This document shows, piece after piece, positions 1 through 10,461 of a stretch of 64,000 bases of DNA. Source of the DNA: Adiantum capillus-veneris (taxonomy: Eukaryota > Streptophyta > Polypodiopsida > Polypodiales > Pteridaceae); contig CM043953.1 of NCBI GenBank assembly GCA_014529385.2, positions 116,467,049-116,531,048 of the forward strand, written 5' to 3'. A model generated the notes under the pieces. The model saw nothing but the letters and a program-made list of their open reading frames with translations, ran no database searches and had not been told where the DNA came from. The translations under genes were made by a program, and so were the position numbers. How positions within the stretch are numbered: position 1 is the first letter of the stretch; the number at the start of each line of letters is the position of its first letter.

Positions 1-400
1 TGCAATGCCGACAACCAACCAGTTAGTTGCTCTCTCTCTCTCTCCGTCTCTCGTCAGCTGGCAGCCCCTTGAGCCTCTCTTCCCATGCATCCACTGTTCA
101 CACAATATGCATACCGCCTACCTCTCTCTATCTATAGAGTACCTGCCCCGAGATCTTCCGCAACTCCTACGCTGCCACCTTTGCGGCGAGGACAATCATC
201 AACCTGGTTGCAGTCAAAACTGTTGCAACACCTGCAGACGCACCTACTGCGGCCATTTCCACCCGCCACACATTTTGTGGGTTGCCCTTGCTGCGCCAAT
301 TATCACATAGCCATCACAACAGCCCAGCCTGATGTCGAAATCCCTGCAGCCATAAGCTACCCACATTGACTTTGGGTGACGCATGCTCGTGCCCAACCCG
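1..400. other. No gene seen; start of window
   Basis: Short CT runs near position 35 and no open frame with a recognisable domain. Reading frames here are short and of low complexity. Confidence 0.5.

Positions 401-434
<34 letters not shown>
401..434. repeat. Poly-C homopolymer (34 bp)
   Basis: An uninterrupted run of C directly followed by a CA dinucleotide repeat. Its length is probably uncertain in any assembly because homopolymers are error-prone. Confidence 0.95.
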
Positions 435-435
435 T

Positions 436-463
<28 letters not shown>
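436..463. repeat. (CA)n microsatellite
   Basis: About 14 AC/CA units immediately after the poly-C tract. Confidence 0.95.
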
Positions 464-466
<3 letters not shown>

Positions 467-2019
467 TGAGCTCTCTGAGATAAATGGAGGCTTGAGGAAA
501 CAGCCATGCAGCGACAAGCTCCAGGTGGAAAGGGAAAGAGGCATCACTGTGAAGTTTGCCTTCCTCTCCTGCGATGTAGTGGTAATGTTATGTGCTGTAT
601 AGCTGCCAGTTAGTTTCACCGTTAGGTGGGCTGTAGTGGAGCATGAGGTGGGGATTCGATTGTGAATGGGCTCTGGAAGCATGCTACTCGAGTGCGTAGG
701 TCCCACTTTGGGCAGTCTGCAGTTCTTGTCACATCCAGAGTATGTGTGTCAATTGCGAGCAACGTCGTCAAGCTTCAACTGAAGATTTGATATGCCAAGG
801 CCCAAGAGGGATGCAACCATCAAGTTCAGTCACCCATATCAACTCACACCATCATAAAAGGTGGGATCTACTAAACTCAGGTTTTTTCCGAGGACTGCTT
901 GGACAACGCTTGGCAAAGAGCATGCACGTGTCTAACATTACATAGTTCTTCTCAGAACTTACTCATGCTATGTATCATAATGGGTGAAGCCTTCTCTTGG
1001 TTGCATGGTAAGTGTCGAGTGTCCTAGTTTATCCGAAACTTCTCGAAAGTTCCGTCCCGTTCTTGTTTCTGAGTCCTCATCCCTCTAAGTACTTTCATAG
1101 GCTTGCTTAGGTGAGGATGCAGAAGACTACTAATAAGCCCTGAATGTGCTCAATTTTCTCAATGCACCTATATATTGACTGAATATAGCTACTTGTTTCT
1201 GTTGATGTCGTTTCAAATTGTGAGCATCATTTTTAGAATTTACACTTAGCATGCACAATCTGTAGATTACAACATCGATGTATTGAGTTGTGTTAATAGC
1301 ACCTCTGCATGTTTTGGACAGAAGAGAACTTTTGTATGACTCCATAGTAAGCATCCCATTTGTGTAACAATTGATCTCAGCCTATCCGCAAGGCTCCAAT
1401 GTTTGTTCATCCCTTTGGGTAGCTCTATTTTGTAATGTGAACAAAGTTGTTGTTAATTTTTCCTAACTGCAGACAATAAGGGCACGCCTAAATCTCTTTT
1501 GTTTTTAGGTCAAAACTCAAATACTTTCAAGTATTCACACCAGAACTTGTTACAACTTTGTCGATTTACTTAAGAAAAGCATGGAATCTAGCCGATGTTT
1601 TGCTATTTTATGTAGTTTCAATACCACTGGTGAAATTTTTACTAGCTTCTAATTTTCTTGTGATAACAATCAATGGTTTGAAAACTTACTCACATATACA
1701 ATCCACCTCACCGATATCTGACACCCATCTGTACGATTTGAACTTTATGGCATCTGTACTTGGTTTGTTCTAACTTGCATAACATTACTCACATGATGAA
1801 TTTTGCTGTTGACATTTGCTTCAAGAAATTTTTTAGCATTTGTGACGATTTGGATACTAATTACTTCTTCAAACCACCTCCAGGTACGTATATCTTTTTT
1901 GTTGGTTCATATATTTAAGGACACATAGTCAAGCAGTTTGCAATAGAGATAATATCTTTGGAAAATTTGAAAGGGAAAACATCTTTTGCTTCTTTGCATT
2001 TTCTTAAGGCATATAAAAT
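464..2019. other. No gene seen; AT-rich non-coding DNA
   Basis: Frequent stops in all frames. No domain, RNA or element boundary was recognised across this 1.5-kb stretch. Confidence 0.45.
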
Positions 2020-2219
2020 TAACCATCCCTAAAGTTCTGGCTTGTGCTTGCAATGCATGTAATTTCTATTGAGACGATTTTGCATTAAGTTATGCAACTA
2101 CTCATATGAGCTGCGGTGCTTTGACTTTGTGAAAAACGATTTGTAAATACCCTGCTACTCAACTATACTCCATTGTGGTGTGACACGGGTAGAAATTGTT
2201 TTGTCTTTTTTTTATGTCT

Positions 2220-2450
2220 AGCCTAGTCCGTTGGTCACCAACACACAAATTTGTCGATTTAGGCAGTGTGTAAATACTCATCTTGGTGCAGATCCGCCAA
2301 TTTAGGCAGCACATTGATAAGCTTCAAATTTATGATTTTTAAACAATATCCAATGCAGATTCGTCGATTTAGGCAGCATTAGTGTAGACTCGCGGATTTA
2401 GGCAACACGTTTTATTGGTGTAGACTTGCCGAATGAGGCAACACCGATCA
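2220..2450 (+). repeat. Degenerate ATTTAGGCA tandem repeat
   Basis: Five or more degenerate units of the form TTCGTCGATTTAGGCAGCA recur every 30-75 bp. The reverse-complement version is present at about 33330-33600 in the other copy of the duplication. Confidence 0.7.
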
Positions 2451-3137
2451 CAAAATCATGCTGCAGTGGCTGGCCACCACTGTAACTGGTATGATTTTGT
2501 TACCCGGGTACATAATGAAAGTGATTTGGATTTGGACTTATACTGTGGAATTGGAATTGGGTTGGGAATTGGTATCAGATGGTTACTTTATCACCGCAGT
2601 GTTTTATGTGATGAGACTTGACATTATGAGATTGATGATAAGTGTGACCAATGATATCCTGATTCATCAGGGTATGATATATACTGCTTATTCTAGTGGA
2701 ATGGGACACTAGAATAGGTAGTATGTGGATGACGGCAGGCATAAGCAATGTTGTCTAATTTTATGAATTTCTTACTATTTGATACAAATTTCTAATCATT
2801 GTTTTTTACAAGTATTGTTTGCAGATTTTTTCGCAACTGCGGACAATTGCTTTTCAATGGAGAGGTATGTTATAGAATTGATATTTTATTATCTATTGCA
2901 GCTGACAGGTGGCAAATGTTAAGTATGGAGCTTGATTTACCCTTGTAATTTTCTGTGGTAAAAGCGCACATTTGTAAGGCCCCCATTATGAGGAGAAGCC
3001 ATCGTGCGTGAAGGAAAATCACTCACCGGAAACCAAAATTCTCACAGACAAGAATAAGGGGCAACTTTAGAGGCCTCGGGGGCCTCCGCCCCCGAGATTT
3101 TTTTCTCGCCGGAATATTTCTTTTCGCTGGAATATTA

Positions 3138-3245
3138 TGGCCGGACAGCAACCGAAAAGTGGTCGGAAAACAACCGGTCGGTTGGCCGGTGGCCGGTAGT
3201 CAATGGCCGGTGGTCGGAAGTCAATGGCCAGTGGCCGGTGGCCGA
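3138..3245 (+). repeat. Degenerate TGGCCGGTGG repeats inside the solo LTR
   Basis: Repeated GGCCGGT/GTCAATGGCC units in the presumed U3 part of the LTR, upstream of its TATA box. Repeated U3 modules often act as enhancers in LTRs; that role is inferred. Confidence 0.6.
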
Positions 3246-3374
3246 ATTCAAAAGCGGACTTGTCTTCTCAAGGGCGGCCACACATGGGCGGATTGGAGGG
3301 TCCGATTTGGACTTATTCGCACAAGGGCGGCTACACATGGCTGTCTCTCATAAGAGAGGGCAGGCCTGTTGGCC

Positions 3375-3381
3375 TATAAAA
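3375..3381 (+). promoter_or_regulatory. TATA box of the solo LTR
   Basis: TATAAAA in the context GGCCTATAAAAGGAGGCC, about 400 bp into the LTR, which is a typical position for a plant LTR core promoter. Confidence 0.6.
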
Positions 3382-4078
3382 GGAGGCCATTTCTACACAC
3401 ATTTCATAGTGTGAAGTTGATGCAACAAGGTGAGTGTGAGGTGGTGAGAGTGAAGCAAGGCGGGAGCTCCATTAAGGGTATAATCCCTTTGTAAACTACT
3501 TCTTGTTTTGAAGTGCTAAAGCCATTGAGTGGCTGCTTTCCCGTGGACGTAGCCCACATTGGGTGAACCACGTATATCATGTGTACTCTCTCTCTCTCTC
3601 TACTCTATAATCTCTTGTGTGTGAAATCCATCTCTCTCCATTAAGTAATCTACTCAAATATCTATTTAGCTACGTCTTATTTCCTAACAGTAAAAGCATC
3701 AGCAGATAATGGATTATGCAGAAGGATGTTACATTTTATGTATATCTGATTATTCAAGTGCTCTTTATGAGGTTTGGCCAATTATGTCCGGCCGGCCAGT
3801 TTGTACTCATTTTGGGCATTCAAGAAATCTATAAATAAATACGTGCAAGAGGAAAATGCTCACTCTTGCACGGGGGGAGATTGCATCCAGTGTCTGTGTT
3901 TCTCTTCTCATCTCTCCTCCCTTCTCTCGCCATGCCGGCATAGCACTCCACTCTAGGAGGTGCACCTGCACGTGCTCCCTCAATCGCTCTCGCTCTCTGT
4001 CTCTCTCTATTCGTGTATCTTGCGATCACGTGATAGTGCCAGGTATGCCGATTAGTCTATTTTATGCTTTTTATTGTG

Positions 4079-5833
4079 TTATTTTGGATATTTTGCAGGG
4101 CAACCACACATCCGTATGTAGCATGTTCTCCATGCCCTTGCCAAAGGAAGCATGAAATCGACCTTTACAATGCTCTTGTGTGATTTTTTTCCGTTAGGTT
4201 TGTACCCTCGAGTGAAAAATGGGCAAGGCATGAGAGAAGAAGCCCCTTGTTTGCGCAAACACTTTATGGTCTTCAAGTCCCCACCTAAGTGCCACTCCAC
4301 ATCATAGCTACCAAAACCCTCAACCTCTAACTTTTGACCTGCAATTTGGGAGTGTATTACTTCTATGATCCATGGAGTTCTCTTAAAAATCCATGAAAGT
4401 ACTCCATTGGTCTCTTTGGGCACCTCAATAGCACCCAACCACCAAATGTCTTTCTCTGATTGCACGCTAAAATATGGGGTGGGAGATGGCTCGACTAAAT
4501 CCCTTCGCTTGGTTTGCAAAAGGGCCTCATTCATTAGGGTGACACTTAGCCTCTGTACCCTTCAACCTTTCACTATTTGACACTCATCGAGTTTCAACAC
4601 AAAAGCGACCTTTGTGCCAAGCACTACAAAATAAGTAGTGCCAAGACCTTATACTTCAAATTCTATGATAAGAACACAACCAAAATAAAAAAGTATAGTG
4701 TGTCACCATCTTCAAGTAACTCGTAAAATCTAAGCATGGTTTGTTGAAGTTTTCTAAGGTCCACAAAATTATTGTTCCACATTGTGTAAGGGAAGCCCTT
4801 CTTTGAAGGTCTTATGAATTGTTTCTTACTTTTTTTCCTTACAAAGAAGGTTGACCTTGTGAGGAATGGGAAATAGGTTTTCCACAATGCCATGCTCTTT
4901 GAGGGCATCCTTTAGAAGTTGGAAAATAGCCTGATATGCTTTTGTACTGATTCTAGCCTCATCACAAGCTTTCTGCACGTCATCATCACTAACCACACTT
5001 GTCAATTTACACATAAGGTCCTTGGTGACTGCATTCTTAATGTGTTACCTCTAGGTGATTGTAAGATAGAAATCAGATCATGGATATTGAGACAACTAGT
5101 GAGAAGGTTGACTTGATCATCTTGGCTTGTTCCACCTCATGCATCCTGGATGAAGTTTCTAGCAACCAATAAAAAATAAATGTTAGAAAATAAGTAAGAG
5201 TGCATCATGCAAGTAAAGACCAAATCACCTTGTGGCTGTCACTCGTCGTTTGCGTGCTCCACCCAAATGTGCAAGAGTTTCAATGGATGAATACGTGTGT
5301 TTGCGTTCCCTTGCACCAAGGGGTGTTTCTTTCAAGTATGTGATGGTGTTGTCAAGCTTCATAATGTGGGATTCCTTTTCTTGCATTTGTTGTTGAAGAG
5401 TTTCAACCACCCTCTCCGAAGAGGCAATACTCTCTTGTAATGCTGCCGTCTAGGGGTGAAGAGCTTGACATTCGTGCATCTACATATGCAAAGAAGTACC
5501 TACACCCATACACAACCGCTTGCAATAGCCTAACAAGCTTGCTTCTCCCCTCCCAAGATATTGAAAAAATGTCAAAAGTCTATCAAAGGATGGATGGAAG
5601 CGGCTTATAGGATTGTAAGGGTAGAAATGACCGTCCACCCAAATGTCAACATTGGTCTCACTAGTGGCGCGACATTCTTGTGATGACCTTTGATCACCCT
5701 CACATGCGGCCTTCGGTGCAAACGCCGTAAGTAAGCGAATATGTATGCTTTTGGTGTGCGGAGTACGTGATGGCGGAAGCAAACAATTTGTGATGTCTGT
5801 GAGCACCATGGAAGCTGTTGTGTGAGGAAGCAA
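4079..5833 (-). pseudogene. Decayed gene of an uncharacterised family
   Basis: Several minus-strand frames read as one broken protein. From the 5' side there is a coiled-coil-like stretch at 5225-5450 (ETLQQQMQEKESHIMKLD), a helical block at 4826-5014 (ARISTKAYQAIFQLLKD, then FPIPHKVNLLCKE), LKLDECQIVKG at about 4570-4610, and at 4079-4534 the blocks DIWWLGAIEVPKE and YDVEWHLGGDLKTIKC. An intron with GT..AG ends is plausible at about 5162-5229. Frames are broken by stops and shifts near 4555, 4660 and 4850. From memory, the GGDLK and WWLG blocks resemble uncharacterised, possibly transposon-borne proteins with a conserved GGDxK motif; I cannot name the family. The most 5' frame (5480-5833) may be non-coding. 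Confidence 0.4.
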
Positions 5834-5836
5834 AAA

Positions 5837-5979
5837 GATGAAAAGATAGAGGTGGAGGGGGAGGGAGAGGGAGAAAGATGGGAGGAGAGAAGGGCGGAGA
5901 GGGGGGGAGGGAGAGATTTGGGAGGAGGAGGAAGGTAGGGGCAGGGAGGGAGAGAGGAGGGAGGAGGAGGAGAGAACAA
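5837..5979 (+). repeat. GGA-rich purine tract
   Basis: About 140 bp almost entirely of G and A on the plus strand (GGGAGG, GGAGGAGGA motifs). This is simple sequence; the arginine- and glycine-rich frames it creates are artefacts. Confidence 0.85.
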
Positions 5980-6384
5980 AGTGTTTTTTACTTTTTGGAG
6001 GAAAAGTTTTTTGAAAAAATGGACTTTCTAGGTTTGTGGGTTAAAAAAAAGGTCAAATGATTTTTAGATATGTATATATGTTGGGAGGGAGTTTTAAGTA
6101 AAAAATAATTAAAATTGATTTTTTTTTAAAAGTCAAATTTTGACTCTTAGTGACCCATGTTTTTGTTGATGTGGTCACACCCCTATACTTCTTTCACTTT
6201 AAAAAAGCTAGAGAGAGAAAGTAACCCCTTAGGTCCACATCCTACATTTGTCTTTAAAAAAAGCTAAAAAAGCCTACTCAAAACTACCTTCTTCAATGCC
6301 CTTGTCCCCTTAACCCCACACAACATTAGCCTTAATCCCTAAAAATTAGGATTGCTTACAAGGCCCATGCAAGGTCCAAATTTC
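5980..6384. other. No gene seen; A/T-rich stretch
   Basis: Poly-A and poly-T rich sequence between the purine tract and the gypsy relic. Nothing recognisable. Confidence 0.45.
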
Positions 6385-6900
6385 TCTTAATGACTGGCAT
6401 CCGTTTCCAAAATGAATGGCTTCAAAGGATCCACAATAGCTAGAATAGGAGTTGTAGCTAATGCGTCCTTGAGCGTATTAAAACTTTGTTGTTGACGGCA
6501 CCCCACCGAAAGGTTTTTCCTTTGCCTTTCAGCTGGTTCGTCATTGGCACAACAATATGAGCATAGTTTTTAACCAACCTTCGATAAAACCTGCAAATCC
6601 CAAGAAAATCTGTAACTCTTCCAGCTTTTTGGAAGAAGGCCACCTCCGAATGGCATCCACTTTGGATTGATCCATGTGTACCCATTAGCTGAGATAACAT
6701 GCCCTAGATATTGAATTTCCTCCTTGAGAAAATCACACTTCAACTCTTTGGCATATACCTTGTTTGCTCGTAGCAATTCAAACACCTGCCTCAGATGTTG
6801 TGAGTGTTCTTCCTCAAAAGCACTACTAGGAAAAACATCTTGAAATTTCATTAATAAATCTTTTAACTGACTAGCAACTTTTGCTTGTTGAGAAGAGACA
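6385..6900 (-). pseudogene. Gypsy RT thumb/connection and RNase H start (relic)
   Basis: The text jumps from the pre-RT region (LMKFQDVFPSS) straight to EEHSQHLRQVFELL and then CDFLKEEIQYLGHVISANG. The catalytic RT palm is therefore deleted near 6820. Next come FLGICRFYRRLVKNYAHIV and, in another frame, PFILETDASH, the first RNase H motif, near 6390-6410. The relic ends there. It has several frameshifts and no function. Confidence 0.75.
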
Positions 6901-7379
6901 GTAGTAGCCATTGTTGGAAGAGAAGAGATATTAGCATGAGGTGTTGAGGAAATTTCAACAGATTCAATATTTGAAAGAAAATGACACATTGAGTAACACA
7001 AGATAACTTCTTTTATTTCATTATCAAAAGTGAGATTCATAAGCTCTATTGTAAATATCAATGGTGGTGAGGAAGGCACGTACTTCTCTCCTAACAACAA
7101 ACATGTGCGCCATGGGATTCAAACATCATATTGTTGTGCTCATATCTATGCTTCAGTGATGGTCCTAGGCTATGCAACCATTCTCGACCAAGTACCACAT
7201 CTGGCCTCTCCCTGTTCATAAACCTGGAAATCCAAGGATGTGGAATATCCTTGAATCTCCAATGATACAACTCTCACTTAGAGTATCCCACACTTCGGCA
7301 TCATAGCCGTTCATCATCGCTACCTTGTAACGGTGGAAACCTGAAGTTTGGAGCAATTTGAGCCTTTTCACTAACCCAT

Positions 7380-7689
7380 AGTTAATGAAATTGTGAGTAG
7401 CACCATCATCTACCTAAATACGTACCTTGTGTCCTTGAATAGATTCATGCATATGCACTAGCTCATGTGGACCAAAGATCTGTTGCCACATGGAAGCTGT
7501 GATACAACATTCATGCACCACCTTGGCGAAACGTGAGGAAGACTCAAGAGGCAACAGCTCCACCGTGTGCACTGCTTTCTCCTTGCCGTGAGCAGTAGAT
7601 TTCCCCTTGGGACAAATCCTTTTTGCCATGGCCACTTCCCAAGCATTGAAAACATAACTTCTCTTTTTTAGCCTTCTCAAATTACTCAA
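7380..7689 (-). pseudogene. Gypsy linker and aspartic protease start (relic)
   Basis: After a basic linker ending near 7414, the adjacent frame reads DDGATHNFINYGLV at about 7378-7420. This corresponds to the retropepsin active-site block usually written DSGATHNF, with the catalytic Asp kept and Ser replaced by Asp. The linker frame (7414-7689) and the protease block are separated by a stop. Confidence 0.6.
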
Positions 7690-7859
7690 TAGAGAGAGGC
7701 TCTCGAGACCCCTTGGGTTTCTTAGCTACTTCTAAGTTGGTACTATAAATTTTATTTTATTGTGTCCATGTTGTGTGCGTGTATTACCATGTGTATTAGC
7801 AGGCATGTGAGTATTGCGTGATTTCATTTCATCTGGATCATCATGAATGTGAGCTAGCA

Positions 7860-8141
7860 CTATGGCTCTGGCATCATACCACAGATAAACCCACATACTT
7901 GTTGCAAGGTATCTAACCCTTCCAACTCGAGGATAATATGCCAATAGTGAAAGATATATTCAAGCAATGATGGATGTTGACACATGGAACACGTGTCCCA
8001 AGCCGTCCAAACACTATCTACCTCATTCGTGGGTAGAAACTCTTTTCTAAATATAGCTTCAAAGACTACCCAAGCCTGTGATATGATGTTCTTCTCTTTG
8101 AGAGACATCGACCATTTATAGGCCTTGCCTTCCAGAGTCAA
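7860..8141 (-). pseudogene. Gypsy gag, capsid-like core (relic)
   Basis: The pattern of the retrotransposon gag domain is visible: LEGKAYKWSMSL, then AWVVFEAIFRKEFLPTNEVD and an EYIFHYWHIILELEGLD segment. This is the nucleocapsid/capsid structural protein of the relic. The frame is open for 94 codons only and is cut off from its N-terminus. Confidence 0.7.
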
Positions 8142-8705
8142 ACTTGTCTGCAGTGCCTTGACTGCATCCGGAGTAGGTTGTAAGTCGTACGTCGTAAGTC
8201 AGGAATCCCACCCCACTTGCTAAGAAAGATATCCATTGCATCCTTATTGCGCTCTTGTTCCTCTCCCTTAAAAGTTGGTGGCTTTCTCGGAGGGTTCACC
8301 GCTCAATACCCCCCTATATAACATGCGTTTGCGAGGTATTAACAAAACCCCTCTTTTAACATGTTTGAATGAATAAAATGATCCCTTATTTTAGGATTTT
8401 TTTCAAAATTGAATATGAAACCCCCCTTATTTTAATGTATCTCTGTTAAATTGCCTAATTTTTTGGTATTTTAAAATCCCTTCTTTCAAACTCACGTTAT
8501 ACATTAACATGATTACATAGTGTACCCCCGAGGTGGCTTTGAATTTTTCAACAACTCATCTACCTCCTTCGGAGTAAGAGAGTGTAGAAAATTCATATGG
8601 GGGACCTTGTCCCTAATGAGGAGGACCCTGTCCCTGATCAGCTACATGCTCATGCATGTGTATGTCAACAGGACCCTTAGCCTGGTGTTGCATAAACTGT
8701 ACCAC

Positions 8706-8936
8706 TTAAGTGGATAATTTACTAATATTTTCATTTAGTGATGCAAAATTCTTTTCCATCACAAACATACGTGCTTGAAGTGCTCGAAATTCCTGAATAA
8801 CAAGAAATCTGTAAGCGTCATCTCCTCCCGTAGCTTCATGGGTACCCTCCGTGAGAGTATCCGGCTGCGAGCCATCATTGGGAAGATCGGGCGTAGGGTG
8901 CTCGAAATCAAAAGTCATGTGGATATTGGAATCCAT
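8706..8936 (-). pseudogene. Gypsy gag, N-terminal part (relic)
   Basis: The frame from the ATG at 8934-8936 gives MDSNIHMTFDFEHPTPDL followed by an acidic stretch and a helical segment (FRALQARMFVMEKNFASLNE), typical of the N-terminus of plant gypsy gag. It stops at 8706. The capsid-like part continues in other frames to the left (7860-8141). The upstream extension to 9011 is probably leader. Confidence 0.55.
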
Positions 8937-9494
8937 GGCGACGTTATGTAGTGCTAGTAAGAGAAATAAGAATACCTTGATTTCCAAAAAGTTTGTAATT
9001 GTAGTATGCATCGCAGATGTCGATAATTAGCCGTGCTAATTAGGCCCGCAACCATTGAATTTGCTAGCTTTTTTGGATTTGAAGATGCTCGTTGGGAAAA
9101 GACCGTGTCAATGCCCAACAAAGCCATATCCTTGAGAAAATATCACTTTGATACTTTGCCGATACGCTTAGAGTGATTGGAATTTCTTGTAAAGCAGGTC
9201 GAAATTCACTTTGGATGGAGTTATAACGGCCTTGAAAATGATTTTTTGGAAATTTCAGAAGTTCTAAAAATCCCCTAAAATTTGCCCGATTTTCTCAAAT
9301 TTTGCGACTTCCAAGATGCACTAGATTCTTTTAATTGTTGTTTGCGAGACGGCTATTGGTTGATTTGAGTGGGTATACCATCTTAACTTTTGAGGAGTGG
9401 CCACCAAGTGTGTGTGGCCACTTTAAGTGAGAAGCCTTGAAAAAAAACGAAGGAAGGGTGGCTTTGGTAGTGTGCAGGCGATGAGTTGGAGACA
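8937..9494. other. No gene seen
   Basis: Possibly leader or flank of the gypsy relic. No LTR boundary, PBS or domain could be recognised. Confidence 0.4.
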
Positions 9495-9503
9495 GGGGAG
9501 GAT

Positions 9504-9956
9504 TTCCTCGTCTCTAATTGACACCCTCAATTTTTAGAGGGGATTTACGATTGAAAATCAGCGTCGCTTGTCGGCAAAGATCACAACCGTTGATCCCAGA
9601 TGTGAACTTGATGTAAACTAGATGTAAACTCGGACAAATGTGAACTAGTTGTGAACTTGCATGTAAACTAGATGTGAACTCTGCAAAGTCTATGAACTAT
9701 AGTATTGTGGTGTAAACTCAACGTGAACTAAGATTGTTGCAGGCTAGATCTACAAAATATGATGCTACCGTTCTACATGCTTATCAAAACGTGTGTGATA
9801 GTGTAGTGGTAACACATTGGTCTTGGGATGGGGAGGTTGTGAGGTCTAATCCCACCCAATTTGTTTTCTCATTGATTCTAAATCGACGACCCACAATCAA
9901 CAATGATCTAGGACCGTAGATTCCCTCTAAAAATTGAGGGTGTCAAATAGAGACAT
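9504..9956 (+). mobile_element. TIR element (MITE, possibly Mutator-like)
   Basis: The ends form about 40 bp of near-perfect inverted repeat: 9510-9549 (GTCTCTAATTGACACCCTC...) against the reverse complement of 9915-9954, with only a few mismatches. The 9-bp sequence GGGGAGGAT occurs on both sides (9495-9503 and 9957-9965), a few bases outside the repeats; nine-bp duplications are typical of Mutator-like elements. No transposase is encoded. The inside holds short GTAAACT/GTGAACT repeats (about 9600-9730) and a tRNA-like Pol III promoter. The exact ends are uncertain by a few bases. Confidence 0.75.
9799..9853 (+). promoter_or_regulatory. tRNA-like Pol III A and B boxes
   Basis: TAGTGTAGTGG at 9799-9809 fits the A-box consensus and GGTCTAATCCC at 9843-9853 fits the B box, 33 bp apart. 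The stretch between (GTAACACATTGGTCTTGGG) looks like the D-loop and anticodon region of a tRNA-derived SINE head. The acceptor stem does not fold well and there is no CCA end, so this is not a functional tRNA gene. Confidence 0.65.
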
Positions 9957-9965
9957 GGGGAGGAT

Positions 9966-10240
9966 GTAGCTCCCTGTATGGTTGTCAACTCCCTTGCCCA
10001 CAGTGTCAGGACTCAGCCAGCACGCCAAGGCGACCTCAACAATACCAAGCGCGTGTAGTTTTGCTACTGTCAACCCTTGGTCTCTCCCTGACTAAGGGCG
10101 CTTGCCCATGGTCCTCCAGTACTTTTTCTTGCTCTGTTAAGTGGCCATGCCCACCTCCAAGGTCTCTTCGGCCCTCCTTGCTTGCATGAGCATGCAAAGA
10201 AGAAGTGGGTGGCTCCACGCCCTTGGCCCCAAACATAGAA
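9966..10240. other. Possible leader of the minus-strand copia remnant
   Basis: This is the DNA downstream of the putative PBS at 10241-10252 on the minus strand. No gag was recognised. A 66-codon minus frame is present at 10036-10236 but resembles nothing known. Confidence 0.3.
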
Positions 10241-10253
10241 GCTCTGATACTAG

Positions 10254-10461
10254 TGTGAAACCCCTGGTGGGATTGCCTTTAGAATGAACCTCCCTTTATA
10301 TAGCCCCTTGGGCCTCATTCCCTATCCACACTAGCAGTCGGTCCCTTGGGCCTGGTCCTTGACCATTGGGGTTTATGCCCTTGGCATGACAATAAACAAG
10401 TTATTCCCACCCTTGATTTAGTTGGATTTTACCTCCTCCCCGCTCATTTTTATTTGCTACA
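10254..10461 (-). repeat. Orphan copia-type 5' LTR with PBS
   Basis: On the minus strand the segment starts TGTAGC and ends TTTCACA, the TG..CA form of an LTR. Immediately downstream (10241-10252 on the plus strand, GCTCTGATACTA) is a near match to the initiator-Met primer-binding site, with one mismatch. A TATATAAA box lies inside (about 10297-10306). The partner LTR and coding region were not found, so this is a truncated remnant. The right end is a best guess. Confidence 0.45.

Larger units (their letters stand above)
2973..3689 (+). mobile_element. Solo LTR, Ty1/copia type
   Basis: The 717-bp segment starts TGTAAG and ends CTAACA, the usual TG..CA LTR ends with a short inverted repeat. 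It has a TATAAAA box and a late block (CCGTGGACGTAGCCCAC followed by GAACCACGT) that closely resembles the conserved U5 block of plant Tork/Tnt1-type copia LTRs. It is absent from the homologous copy near 33 kb, which shows it is an insertion. No internal region or second LTR lies nearby, so it is probably a solo LTR made by LTR-LTR recombination. Perfect 5-bp target duplications are not seen; GTAAAAGC occurs at 2958-2965 and 3690-3697, slightly offset from the left end. Confidence 0.75.
2020..4130 (+). repeat. Left copy of an inverted segmental duplication
   Basis: This segment matches, in reverse complement, the DNA at about 32480-33870. Anchors seen by eye are a block around 2035-2090, the ATTTAGGCA repeat cluster (2220-2450), a block at 3720-3900 (CTCTTTATGAG, CATTCAAGAA.TCTATAA, AGATTGCA.CCAGTG) and a TTTGCAG/TTTGTAG block near 4100. 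The two copies have diverged by many substitutions and indels. The left copy is longer because a 717-bp solo LTR sits inside it. The origin is unknown; splice-like motifs hint at a gene remnant, which is inference only. Confidence 0.7.
6385..8936 (-). mobile_element. Internally deleted Ty3/gypsy relic
   Basis: Gag, protease, a remnant of reverse transcriptase and the start of RNase H follow in the correct order on the minus strand, with all frames broken. LTRs, integrase and the central RT palm are missing. It is an old truncated copy of a conventional plant gypsy element and is unrelated in detail to the gypsy elements further right. Confidence 0.75.

Noticed and set aside
366-602. Frame with poly-proline then His-Thr repeats
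   Set aside because: Translation of the poly-C and CA tracts.
2220-2450. A CRISPR array, because of regularly recurring ATTTAGGCA units
   Set aside because: Units are degenerate, spacing is irregular and the context is plant repeat DNA.
9791-9857. A tRNA gene
   Set aside because: A and B boxes are good, but the acceptor stem does not pair and there is no plausible anticodon loop; better read as a SINE-like promoter.
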